DNA from: Bacillota bacterium
GTDB lineage: Bacteria > Bacillota > Negativicutes > Sporomusales > CTSoil-080
NCBI GenBank assembly: GCA_017889725.1
Contig: JAGGAE010000015.1
Coordinates: 1-64,000, forward strand
DNA: 64,000 bases
Direction of reading: 5' to 3'
Made by a program: the position numbers and the translations under genes. The notes under the pieces are model-generated. The model was given only the letters and a program-made list of their open reading frames with translations, ran no database searches and was not told the origin of the DNA. Each line of letters begins with the position of its first letter. Position 1 is the stretch's first letter. This document shows positions 9,639-18,634 of the stretch, one piece after another.

Positions 9639-10796
9639 TTATACACTCAGTTTCCTATCAAAAAAATTTTTGCGATTTACTATAATTGCTATAAGTGATG
9701 CTACACCTCCAAGTAAAACCAATCCAGTCCAGCCATATAGCCCACCTAGTAGACTTCCCAGTTTTGTACCGACTGAGCCGCCAAGAAAATAGCTAGTCAT
9801 GAAAGCTGTATTTAACCTGCTCCTGGCATTTTCATTTAAGGAAAATACTCTAAGTTGATTTCCGATAATGCTATGTCGAGCAGAGATATCAAGTAACACC
9901 ATTGATATCGGCAAAATAAGTAAGCTATTTACTGAATAATACATGATGATGAAACCTACAAGTGAGATTATACCGCCTACCGCAACAACAAATCCCGGAG
10001 TATACGTATCGGCAAAACGCCCAACATACGGAGAGACAATAATTCCGGCTATACCGCTTAACCCTAATAAGCCAACCTCATGACTAGTAAGATAAAATGG
10101 AGGAAGACTGGTCAAATAGGCTACTATTCCCCATAAAGCGCTATATGCTCCAAAAATAACAAAACCGCTTAAGCAAGAACGCCTCAATTCTTTTTCGACA
10201 AAAAATAATTCAAACGTAGATTTGATTAAAGTCTTATAACTTAGCTGATTATTACCCTTATTGGATGGAAACTTAAAATAAACAACCGAAATAATAAATA
10301 AATCTATGAACGCGGCTAAAACAAAAACAAATCTCCAGCCAAATATTCCACCAATATAACCTGAAAATAGACGGGCAAATAAAATTCCCGTTACTAAACC
10401 TGAAAGTAATATACCAACTGCGTTCCCTCTTTTTTCTTTACTAACATAAGAGGAAGCAGCGGGAACTATTATTTGGGCCCCAATGGATGTTAGACCAATA
10501 ACGAAACTTGATATTTCTAAAAAAATAAAAGAATTACATAGGGAAGCCACTAGCGATGATAAAAGATTGACGAAAAGTAAACTCTGCAATAATTTTTTCC
10601 TATTGAGTTTATCTCCTAGAGGAACTAAAAATAATAATCCGGTGGCATACGATAGTTGAACTATTGTAGGTATATTTCCTATCTCATTATGCGTAACACC
10701 AATAGAATCAGCCAAAAGCATTAATATTGGCTGGCTGTAATAGATATTGGCAACACAAAATGCACATATAACAGACATTAAATACACAAGACTCAT
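9639..10796 (-). CDS. MFS transporter
   Basis: 12 TM pattern, VPLGDKLNRKKLLQ motif. Confidence 0.85.
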   Translation of the reverse strand: MSLVYLMSVICAFCVANIYYSQPILMLLADSIGVTHNEIGNIPTIVQLSYATGLLFLVPLGDKLNRKKLLQSLLFVNLLSSLVASLCNSFIFLEISSFVIGLTSIGAQIIVPAASSYVSKEKRGNAVGILLSGLVTGILFARLFSGYIGGIFGWRFVFVLAAFIDLFIISVVYFKFPSNKGNNQLSYKTLIKSTFELFFVEKELRRSCLSGFVIFGAYSALWGIVAYLTSLPPFYLTSHEVGLLGLSGIAGIIVSPYVGRFADTYTPGFVVAVGGIISLVGFIIMYYSVNSLLILPISMVLLDISARHSIIGNQLRVFSLNENARSRLNTAFMTSYFLGGSVGTKLGSLLGGLYGWTGLVLLGGVASLIAIIVNRKNFFDRKLSV

Positions 10797-11016
10797 ATTC
10801 CTAACACTACCTTTCGAGTACGATTCAAAAATTGCGGATTTTTTCCTCTCACAACTATTTGAGCAACTGCAAATATTCTTTAGTAATAATATACCAACGC
10901 TACTTACCGCCTAAAAACAACTGTGGTAGTGATAGTGTATAATAGTACTACAGGTGTAACAAGATAAGCATATATCCTAGGAATTTTACTCCTAGTTTGG
11001 TAATGAGGAGCGTATA

Positions 11017-11850
11017 ATGATAAATTATGACGATATGCGAAGAAAACAGCTGGGTAATTTTCTTAAAATAAGACGAGCCAAACTTTCCCCGGAACAGGCA
11101 GGTTTTTGCCAAGGAAACCGTCGACGGACCCCTGGTTTGAGACGAGATGAAGTTTCCCAATTAATCGGTGTTAGCGTAGACTGGTATACATGGCTGGAAC
11201 AAGGCCGCAACATTCATGTATCATCCAATGTTTTAGAAAACTTGGCAGCACTCTTTCAATTAAACGCAAGTGAACGTAAGCATTTATTCTTATTAGCACA
11301 TCAACAATTTCCTTTAGATATTCCGGAAAACCAAAAATTTATAAACCGCACACTGCAGCACTTCCTTGATCTTCAAGGAAGTAGTCCAGCCTATGTAACT
11401 AATTTAAAGTGGGATATTATCGCTTGGAATCAAGCTGCCTGTGAAGTTTTTGGCAATTATGGAACTATGTCGATGCGGGATAGAAATACAGTATGGAGAG
11501 CTTTTACTTCTCCTTATATGAAACAATTACTGGATGATTGGGTAGGTCATGCGCAAAAACGATTAGCTCAATTTCGCGCTAGTTACAGTCACTTGTACAA
11601 TGATCCATGGTGGAATGCCATGGTAGAGGATCTTACACAAATAAGTGATGATTTCAAAAATTGGTGGCCACGTTATGATATCCTGGACTCACCTGAGGGA
11701 ACAAAATTACTTCATCATCCAACGGCCGGGGAGCTGCGATTAAGACATCTTTCTTTTCGTTTATGTGACGCGCCCAATTTAATAGCTACAGTCCATATAC
11801 CGATGGATGAAAATACCGCTAATAAAATAGCAAACTTATTAAATAGTTAG
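11017..11850 (+). CDS. XRE-type HTH regulator with MmyB-like ligand-binding domain
   Basis: GNFLKIRRAKLSPEQAG…RTPGLRRDEVSQLIGVSVDWYTWLEQGR; divergent from MFS gene. Confidence 0.88.
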   Translation: MINYDDMRRKQLGNFLKIRRAKLSPEQAGFCQGNRRRTPGLRRDEVSQLIGVSVDWYTWLEQGRNIHVSSNVLENLAALFQLNASERKHLFLLAHQQFPLDIPENQKFINRTLQHFLDLQGSSPAYVTNLKWDIIAWNQAACEVFGNYGTMSMRDRNTVWRAFTSPYMKQLLDDWVGHAQKRLAQFRASYSHLYNDPWWNAMVEDLTQISDDFKNWWPRYDILDSPEGTKLLHHPTAGELRLRHLSFRLCDAPNLIATVHIPMDENTANKIANLLNS

Positions 11851-11978
11851 TATATAGCGATTAAAAGTTCCTCATTAATGAATTAACTAAAAGCCGTCCA
11901 TAACGAATGGACGGCTTTGATAGTTAATTACAGCACCTCCTCAAATGGAAAAACGCCGGCACATTGAGTGACAACAGT

Positions 11979-12191
11979 CTATTTCTCCGGCGCCTCTGTC
12001 TGGCAACCTATTAACGCATTGAGCTGCCGCTGCTCGTCCGGTGTGAAAGAATTCCAAATTGCCCAAAATGCCTGGTGCCACTCGTCAATCACCTTTTGTT
12101 TCTCTTCTCTGGTCATAGGCGGCGGCGCTACCACCTGTACAAGACTCTTGCCGTCATTACAGTAATAGGTCGCCGCAGGCTCTTGTTCCAT
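11979..12191 (-). CDS. hypothetical small acidic protein
   Basis: 70-aa ORF beside the recombinase, opposite strand. Confidence 0.5.
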   Translation of the reverse strand: MEQEPAATYYCNDGKSLVQVVAPPPMTREEKQKVIDEWHQAFWAIWNSFTPDEQRQLNALIGCQTEAPEK

Positions 12192-12397
12192 ATACCCACC
12201 CCTAAAACTATTTCTATGCCGAACTCCGTCCTATCCAGCCCTAACCCATCAACATTTTTCCGAACCTATTAGCCGTCGTAAAATTTCTATACTAATCTTC
12301 CTGCAAACTTATAAAATGAATACTACAAAGTGTGCTAAAGAAGGGGAAAAATCATCTGCCCCAAAATGCCCCCGGGGCTTAAAAGTAAGGTGATACC

Positions 12398-13969
12398 ATG
12401 GCAAAACCTCTGCCGCCGGAACTGGAACCGGCCTGTTTTTACCTTCGCAAATCCAGAGAAGACCAGGAAGCGGAAGCCCGCGGCGAAGGGGAAACCCTTG
12501 CCAAACATCGCAAAGCCCTTTATAAACTGGCAAACGAATACGGCATCGCCATTACTACTGTTTTTGAAGAAATTGTCTCCGGTGAAAGCATCCTCAACCG
12601 TCCGGCTATGCTGTCCCTCCTAAAGGAAATCGAAAACGGTAAATGGCGTTCGGTATGGTGTATGGACGTCGACCGGTTGGGTCGCGGCGGAATGCAAGAC
12701 CAGGGACTGCTGCTTGAGACCTTAAAAAGCGCCAGGACCAAGATTGTCACACCCCGCAAAATTTATGACTTAAGCGACGAATTTGACGAAGAATATACCG
12801 AATTTGAAGCCTTCATGGCCCGTAAAGAATTAAAACTCATTACCCGTAGACTCCAGAGCGGCAGAAGACGCTCGGTGGAAGAAGGCAATTATCTTGGCAC
12901 CCGCCCCCCCTACGGCTACCTCATACATAAAGACGCAGGCGAACGGACACTCATTCTCCACCCCGAGCAGGCGGACACCGTCAAACTTATCTTTTCCCTC
13001 TATACCCATAGCGACCCCAAGCTGCGCATGGGCAGTGGAAAAATAGCGGCTGAACTCAACCGGCTGGGCTGCACCACCTATACCGGTAAGCCATGGGACG
13101 CCTCTACCGTACTATTTATACTAAAAAACGAAATATACCTTGGCCGGGTGCAATGGCGAAAGAAAGAAGAAAAGAAAAGCCGCCTCTCCGGCCATAAAAA
13201 AATCGTCCGCACCCGTCCCCGCACCGAGTGGATCGATGTCCCGGGTAAACACCCGCCTTTAGTTACCCCCGCCCAATTCACCCAAGCCCAAGAAATACTT
13301 CAAACCAGGTACCATAACCCCTGCCGGGCGGACGGTCGCCTCACCAATCCCCTGTCAGGCCTAATTCGCTGCGAAAATTGCGGTTCCGCCATGATTTTCC
13401 GCCCCTACCGTCACCAAAAATACCCCCACCTCATCTGCTGTACTCCCCACTGTCCTACTAAAAGCAGCCGCTTTGCCTACATTGAATCTGCCCTTCTTAG
13501 CGGCCTCGACGCCTGGCTGAGTCAATACCATGCCCAATTTTCCAATTACCCCGCGCCAAACAGCAACTTTAGCAGCGTAACCCTTGACGAACATATCCTC
13601 CGCAGCCTGAACAAAACCATAAAAGAGGCGGCCTTACAAAAAAATTGCCTGCACGATTTCCTCGAAAAAGGCATTTACGACACGGCCACCTATCTCGACC
13701 GCACAGCGAAGCTTACCCAGCGTATCGCCGTAGCCGAAAAAGAAATTCTCGCCGCCGAAAACCGGCTCCAATACGAAAAAGCCCATGCAAACACACTAAA
13801 CCTCCTCCCTAAGTTGACAAAACTGCTTGGCATCTACCCAAAAACCACCGATGCCTCTTTGAAAAACCAAATGCTAAAGACCGTGCTCCGGTGCGCCCTG
13901 TACCGTAAAGACCCCACCCAGCACGGACCGGAGTTTTCTCTAAAGCTATTCCCAAAGTTGCCGCACTAA
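12398..13969 (+). CDS. large serine recombinase (SpoIVCA-like)
   Basis: Resolvase N-terminus (FYLRKSREDQEAEARGEGETLAKHR…DVDRLGRGG), recombinase domain (GYLIHKDAGERTLILHPEQADTVKLIFSLY), zinc ribbon (CENCGSAM…CCTPHC), coiled coil; convergent with sigK 5' half. Confidence 0.93.
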   Translation: MAKPLPPELEPACFYLRKSREDQEAEARGEGETLAKHRKALYKLANEYGIAITTVFEEIVSGESILNRPAMLSLLKEIENGKWRSVWCMDVDRLGRGGMQDQGLLLETLKSARTKIVTPRKIYDLSDEFDEEYTEFEAFMARKELKLITRRLQSGRRRSVEEGNYLGTRPPYGYLIHKDAGERTLILHPEQADTVKLIFSLYTHSDPKLRMGSGKIAAELNRLGCTTYTGKPWDASTVLFILKNEIYLGRVQWRKKEEKKSRLSGHKKIVRTRPRTEWIDVPGKHPPLVTPAQFTQAQEILQTRYHNPCRADGRLTNPLSGLIRCENCGSAMIFRPYRHQKYPHLICCTPHCPTKSSRFAYIESALLSGLDAWLSQYHAQFSNYPAPNSNFSSVTLDEHILRSLNKTIKEAALQKNCLHDFLEKGIYDTATYLDRTAKLTQRIAVAEKEILAAENRLQYEKAHANTLNLLPKLTKLLGIYPKTTDASLKNQMLKTVLRCALYRKDPTQHGPEFSLKLFPKLPH

Positions 13970-14022
13970 GAAATAGTAAAAAAGGGAGGGAAGAAAACGC
14001 CCGCATTTCTTTCCCCCCTTTT

Positions 14023-14412
14023 CTATTTGCACCTATGCGTACTGCGAAAGTGCATGAGGATTTCATTTTCGATGCAGCGGGCTGCATAGGTCGCCAGTCT
14101 GGTTTTTTTGCCGGAATCAAATGTGTTGATAGCTTTGATCAGGCCAATGGTTCCAATCGAAATAAGGTCATCCACTTCTTCACCGCTATTATCAAACTTT
14201 TTGACAATGTGGGCAACCAAGCGGAGATTGCGTTCAATCAGCACGTTTTTAGCCGTTTCGTCGCCCTCTTTCAGGCGTGCCAGATAAAGCTGCTCCTCTT
14301 TTTCCGACAGTGGCAAAGGAAATGTGTTATTCGTCAAATATGCCACAAATAAAGAAAGTCCCGTGACAACCGAAGTAGCCAGGGCCAATAAAGCGGACAC
14401 CAAACCTTTCAC
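14023..14412 (-). CDS. sigK: sporulation sigma factor SigK, 5' fragment interrupted by element
   Basis: FVAYLTNNTFPLPLSEKEEQLYLARLKEGDETAKNVLIERNLRLVAHIVKKFDNSGEEVDDLISIGTIGLIKAINTFDSGKKTRLATYAARCIENEILMHFRS then stop; start likely GTG at 14412 or 14400. Confidence 0.92.
   Translation of the reverse strand: MKGLVSALLALATSVVTGLSLFVAYLTNNTFPLPLSEKEEQLYLARLKEGDETAKNVLIERNLRLVAHIVKKFDNSGEEVDDLISIGTIGLIKAINTFDSGKKTRLATYAARCIENEILMHFRSTHRCK
14051..14076. other. candidate attachment site, right end of skin-like element
   Basis: TGCATCGAAAATGAAATCCTCATGCA (minus strand), dyad centred on AATG|A. Confidence 0.45.
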
Positions 14413-14433
14413 CCCCCGTTCAAACTGTGCTTT

Positions 14434-14441
14434 ATTGTATG
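14434..14441 (-). promoter_or_regulatory. sigmaE-type -10 element of sigK
   Basis: CATACAAT on the minus strand, 22 nt upstream of the GTG at 14412. Confidence 0.6.
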
Positions 14442-14559
14442 GGGGTGACACAAGTAACGTGCCTGTAAATATATTCTAAATTTTCTTTGCCCCAAAGCGG
14501 GCATCTGCTATGGGCAAACACGCAAAAATATTGTATAATCGCACCAGGAGAGTGATAAA

Positions 14560-14649
14560 ATGGCGTCATATGTTGGCGATTTTGGTATTTTTTTCACCAT
14601 AGTGCTTGTGGTTGTCTATGTTATGTGGGACGAACTTTTCCCCAATTAG
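14560..14649 (+). CDS. 29-aa single-TM small protein
   Basis: MASYVGDFGIFFTIVLVVVYVMWDELFPN*, RBS AGGAG, TATAAT box upstream. Confidence 0.55.
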   Translation: MASYVGDFGIFFTIVLVVVYVMWDELFPN

Positions 14650-15292
14650 CGGTACCGCGGCAGGCTGCTGCCTCGCCTAGGCAAAATAGATCATAAACGG
14701 CTAAAAAGGCTGCGCCGATGACTTTGCTAAGTTTGACAACAATAGCAAGGGGTGTACTGTGTAAATCGAGATACCCCAACTGCCCTCCGGCGTTTACTAC
14801 GCCGATTACGGCTATGTTTCCCACAGACGGTAGCCGATTTCCCACCGCGATACCTGCTTCAATACCGCCTGCCCAAGCTTCGATATTACCTATTTCGCCG
14901 GTTTTCCCTAGGCAGGCATCTACAGCAACAATCAACGGGTTGCTATACCTCGCAAAAATCGTTTGGGTGACTTCCACCAGGTTTCCGGCATGCACGGGAT
15001 GGTCTAAGTTGCCATAAATATTCTGCACCCCGTTTTCCGCTAAGTAAGTCCCAATAAGCGGCCCAAGCGCATCTCCTGTGTACCTGTCGGAACCAATACA
15101 CAGAAATACCAAGGGCCGAGAGGTAACTTCCTTTTCGCGGGCCAGCAGACCTAAAAGATGTTCGGTTAATTTTTCACAAACATTGGCATCCGTTACTTTT
15201 ACAATACCTTTATTAATAAATTTTTTCCCCATTCTATCGCTCCTTCGGCCAGTCTCCATAAAAACTATGCGGCCATCTGCCGAATGTTTCAT
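14621..15292 (-). CDS. yyaC: YyaC-like spore protease / DUF1256 family
   Basis: FLCIGSDRYTGDALGPLIGTYL…YGNLDHPVHAGNL pattern. Confidence 0.85.
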   Translation of the reverse strand: MKHSADGRIVFMETGRRSDRMGKKFINKGIVKVTDANVCEKLTEHLLGLLAREKEVTSRPLVFLCIGSDRYTGDALGPLIGTYLAENGVQNIYGNLDHPVHAGNLVEVTQTIFARYSNPLIVAVDACLGKTGEIGNIEAWAGGIEAGIAVGNRLPSVGNIAVIGVVNAGGQLGYLDLHSTPLAIVVKLSKVIGAAFLAVYDLFCLGEAAACRGTANWGKVRPT

Positions 15293-15361
15293 AAAATGTA
15301 AGAGGTTTAATATATAAAAACGCCAATCATTCCTGACCGGTCTGACTGGCGTTTATATTTT

Positions 15362-15928
15362 CTATAAAAGAGGCGGATTCTGATACTCTGGCCGTTTTGC
15401 AGCTGTCGCCAATGCCTCGATGACAAAGCTAATGTGTTCTTTTAAATCTACCCCAAGAGACATGGCTCCTTCGATTATAGTAGCACGGTTAACCGCACGG
15501 GCAAACGCTTTGTCTTTCATCTTTTTGACCACCGATTTGGCTTCGAGCGTGTCCAAACTCTTATCCGGGCGCACCAGCGCGCATGCAATAATAAAACCAG
15601 TTAGCTCGTCCAACGCGAGCAGTGTTTTTTGCAACAGTGTCCTCTCTTGTGACCAGTCGCGAGCATGTGACTCAACGTCGGTAATAAAATCATCGCTATA
15701 ATTGTATTTCGTGAGAATTTCTCGGGCATGGTTGGGATGGTCATTAGGGTACAGATCAAAATCTACGTCATGCAATAAGCCCACGGCTCCCCAATATGCT
15801 TCATCTTCACCAAACTTTTTCGCATAGGCCTCCATGGCCGCTTCAACCGCCATACAATGTTTTAACAATACGTCACAGGACACATATTGCGTTAATATTT
15901 GCCGAGTCTCTGCTTTAGATGTTTGCAT
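15362..15928 (-). CDS. HD domain phosphohydrolase
   Basis: GLLHDVDFDLYPNDHPNHA…ALDELTGFI motifs. Confidence 0.8.
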   Translation of the reverse strand: MQTSKAETRQILTQYVSCDVLLKHCMAVEAAMEAYAKKFGEDEAYWGAVGLLHDVDFDLYPNDHPNHAREILTKYNYSDDFITDVESHARDWSQERTLLQKTLLALDELTGFIIACALVRPDKSLDTLEAKSVVKKMKDKAFARAVNRATIIEGAMSLGVDLKEHISFVIEALATAAKRPEYQNPPLL

Positions 15929-16061
15929 AACAAGTCCTCCTTTTTCAGCTATATTATCATTATACCAAAATCAGTCAATTTCTTAAACTATTCACCTATA
16001 TTTATAACCTTGCGCATAAAATGTGTCGAATGACTTTCTAGCGGAATACGATGGAGGCAAT

Positions 16062-16979
16062 ATGAAGGTTATAGCGATTTTTATGGCAGGTATGGGGCTT
16101 CTGGCAGGCGGCTTATTTACTATGCGTTGGACATTAACCAAGGTATTTATCCATTCGTTTCATCAATACCTCAGCCAATTAACGCTGACTCCGCTGCGCA
16201 GCTTGCTGGTTGGGATGATAGCAGCGGCCTTTATGCAAAGCAGTTCTGCTCTTACACTGGTTACTATCGGACTCATCAGTGCGGATTTGTTACCTTTTGA
16301 GTCCGGCTTAGGCATTATCCTGGGAGCTAATATCGGCACCTGCTCAACAGTACAGCTTATGACGGTGTCGATTCCCTTACGTTATCTTGCGACACTTCTT
16401 ATTTTCTGCTGTTTTTTTGCCTTAGTGTTACCTAAATACAGGTCAATAACGTTATCCCTTACCGGATTATGCGGCATGCTGACTGGCCTTTCTTTCTTAA
16501 ACGCTTCGCTGGCAAACGCCGTCGAGCTTTCTACTGTATTAACCTATCTAGAAAACGCCTCCCACCAGCCGCTGTTAGGTATTAGCGGTGGTGTGCTCCT
16601 GACTTTGCTGTTTCAGTCAAGCAGCGCATCCACTGCCCTGTTGATGTCACTGACCGGGCAGGGACTGATAGATCTGACCGCCGCTGCCTATAGCGTATAC
16701 GGTAATAATATCGGCTCTTGCATACCGTCTTTATTGGTCGGACTTACAGCCCCCCTGACCGCGAAGCGCGTGGCTGTATCCCACCTCATTCTAAACGTGC
16801 TGGGCGTTGTGTGTTTTTTCCCCTTTACCCAACATATAATAAAAATGGCTACCCTGCTTTCCGTAAATTTGCCGGAGCAGGTAGCCATGATTCACACGTT
16901 GTTCAATATAATATCGTCCGTGGTTGTGCTGGTGTTTATCAAATCCTTCAGTCGTCTCATTATCTTTCTTGTCCGCTGA
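16062..16979 (+). CDS. Na/Pi cotransporter family protein
   Basis: Duplicated QSSSA motifs (AFMQSSSALTLVTIGL, LFQSSSASTALLMS), GANIGTC; start ATG behind GGAGG. Confidence 0.85.
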   Translation: MKVIAIFMAGMGLLAGGLFTMRWTLTKVFIHSFHQYLSQLTLTPLRSLLVGMIAAAFMQSSSALTLVTIGLISADLLPFESGLGIILGANIGTCSTVQLMTVSIPLRYLATLLIFCCFFALVLPKYRSITLSLTGLCGMLTGLSFLNASLANAVELSTVLTYLENASHQPLLGISGGVLLTLLFQSSSASTALLMSLTGQGLIDLTAAAYSVYGNNIGSCIPSLLVGLTAPLTAKRVAVSHLILNVLGVVCFFPFTQHIIKMATLLSVNLPEQVAMIHTLFNIISSVVVLVFIKSFSRLIIFLVR

Positions 16980-17811
16980 CAGGGTTAACTCTTCTTGGCT
17001 TCAGCCATTTAAATAGTAGACCGTCCGCACCGACAAGCAAAAGCAAATAGATAGCAACGGCCATCATTACGATGGTTCCGCCCGGTGCAATGTCTAAATA
17101 AAAAGACAGTACCAATCCCCCCCATACCGAAATCACTGAGAATACTACCGCCCAACCCAAGGTGGCCTTAAAACCAACCCGTAGTAGCTGGGACGCCGCC
17201 ACTGGAATAATCATCAACGAACTGACCAGCAATATACCTACGATACGCATACCAACCACAACGACAAGAGCAGTCATCATGCTGAAAACCACCCCTACGA
17301 CGGCGGTATTAATGCCAGCCACTTTGGCTACTTCTTCATCAAAAGACATTAGCATTAGTTTATAAAAACAGCGTGCCATTACTGCGAGAACCAGCAATGC
17401 ACAGGCTCCAATTAGCCATAGATCCGTTGCGGTAACGGTGAGTATGCTGCCAAAGAGTACGCCGATAATTCCGTTACCGGGCACTTTGGCCATACTGCTG
17501 AAAATCACGGCCAGTGCGATCCCACTGTAGAAAAAAATGGCCAACGAGGTATCGGCATACCGGATATGTTTGCGGCGAACAAATTCAATGCCGCCCGCCC
17601 CCAACATGGTAACCAGCGCGGCAACAAAAGTTGGATAAATATTGAGTACATAGCCGCCCATGATTCCGGCAAACGCAATATGCCCCAGGCCGTCACCAAT
17701 CATAGCCTGACGGCGTACTACCACGAATATTCCGATAAGAGGGCAAACTAGCGCGGTAATCAGCCCCGCCACGAGCGCCCTTTGCATAAAATCAAATTGC
17801 AGTAATTCCAT
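16960..17811 (-). CDS. zinc/manganese-type ABC transporter permease (ZnuB family)
   Basis: ABC-3 permease pattern LVCPLIGIFVVVRRQAMIGDGLGHIAFAGI. Confidence 0.88.
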   Translation of the reverse strand: MELLQFDFMQRALVAGLITALVCPLIGIFVVVRRQAMIGDGLGHIAFAGIMGGYVLNIYPTFVAALVTMLGAGGIEFVRRKHIRYADTSLAIFFYSGIALAVIFSSMAKVPGNGIIGVLFGSILTVTATDLWLIGACALLVLAVMARCFYKLMLMSFDEEVAKVAGINTAVVGVVFSMMTALVVVVGMRIVGILLVSSLMIIPVAASQLLRVGFKATLGWAVVFSVISVWGGLVLSFYLDIAPGGTIVMMAVAIYLLLLVGADGLLFKWLKPRRVNPVSGQER

Positions 17812-17868
17812 TTACCTATCACCTGCTTCTTATATCTTTGGATTATAGCAAAAACCCCTGACCAGACA

Positions 17869-18594
17869 TTACTGCGGCTGGTAGGGGAATAAATGCGGCG
17901 CACCAATATGGTTATGACGAAACTCCGTACTTTCTCCGTAAAAGCATACCCCATTATTGATACAGGCCACTTTATTGGCTACACGGATAACTTTATCAAT
18001 ATCGTGCGATACAGCGATTATAGTAATTCCCAGATTGCGATTGAGTTCACCCAGCAGACCATATAATTTCGTACCAGTATCATAATCTACGCCACTCGTT
18101 GGTTCGTCTAAGAGAAGAATACCCGGATTGATTGCCAGCGCCCTAGCCACCATGACTCTCTGCTGCTGCCCGCCGCTGAGTTCTCCCACCAGACGAGTTC
18201 GCAGATCTTGCATACCAACCAGTTCAAGCATGTGGCTTACCACATGACGCTCGCCTTCCCGTTTCATTTTCCTGCCGTGCCGGGAGTAAAGACCAAGGGC
18301 GACGATCTCTTCCACCGTCGCCGGAAAGCCTACGGTATTCTGCGCATAATGCTGTGGCACATACCCCATGTTTCCCGCCGCGCAGGCTGTGGGGACATCT
18401 TTGCCAGCGATTTGCACCAAACCGCTGTCCGGCTTAATCAAACCGGCGACCATTTTAAGCAGCGTACTCTTGCCCGCACCGTTCGGCCCGACCATAGCCA
18501 CAAAGTCACCGGCAGCAATGGAAAGTGAGAGATTTTTCAACACAGCATTGTCGCCGTAAGAAAAGTTAACCTCTTTTATTGAAATATCATACAT
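17869..18594 (-). CDS. metal ABC transporter ATP-binding protein (ZnuC family)
   Basis: Walker A GPNGAGKST, LSGGQQQR, LLLDEPTSGVD. Confidence 0.9.
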   Translation of the reverse strand: MYDISIKEVNFSYGDNAVLKNLSLSIAAGDFVAMVGPNGAGKSTLLKMVAGLIKPDSGLVQIAGKDVPTACAAGNMGYVPQHYAQNTVGFPATVEEIVALGLYSRHGRKMKREGERHVVSHMLELVGMQDLRTRLVGELSGGQQQRVMVARALAINPGILLLDEPTSGVDYDTGTKLYGLLGELNRNLGITIIAVSHDIDKVIRVANKVACINNGVCFYGESTEFRHNHIGAPHLFPYQPQ

Positions 18595-18634
18595 ATGTTA
18601 TCCTCTAACCCTTTATTGTTATTTCCCAGACGCA

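Larger units (their letters stand above)
95..14067. mobile_element. skin-like sigK-intervening element (~13.97 kb between TCATT/AATGA cores)
   Basis: SigK 3' half on the minus strand at the left edge, SigK 5' half on the minus strand at 14023-14412, large serine recombinase convergent with the 5' half; both junctions carry AATGA centred in a dyad (86-105 and 14051-14076). Confidence 0.85.

Noticed and set aside
12309-12330. AAAATGAATACTAC upstream of the recombinase as an alternative att site
   Set aside because: Similarity to the right junction is limited to AAAATGAA; no dyad and no coding continuity.
1-14067. Prophage interpretation of the left 14 kb
   Set aside because: No terminase, portal, capsid, tail or lysis genes are recognisable; only the recombinase is phage-like.
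14023-14451. Interpreting the SigK ORF as a full, short sigma factor
   Set aside because: It stops straight after region 2.4, and the matching C-terminal region is found at the left edge of the window, so it is a split gene.
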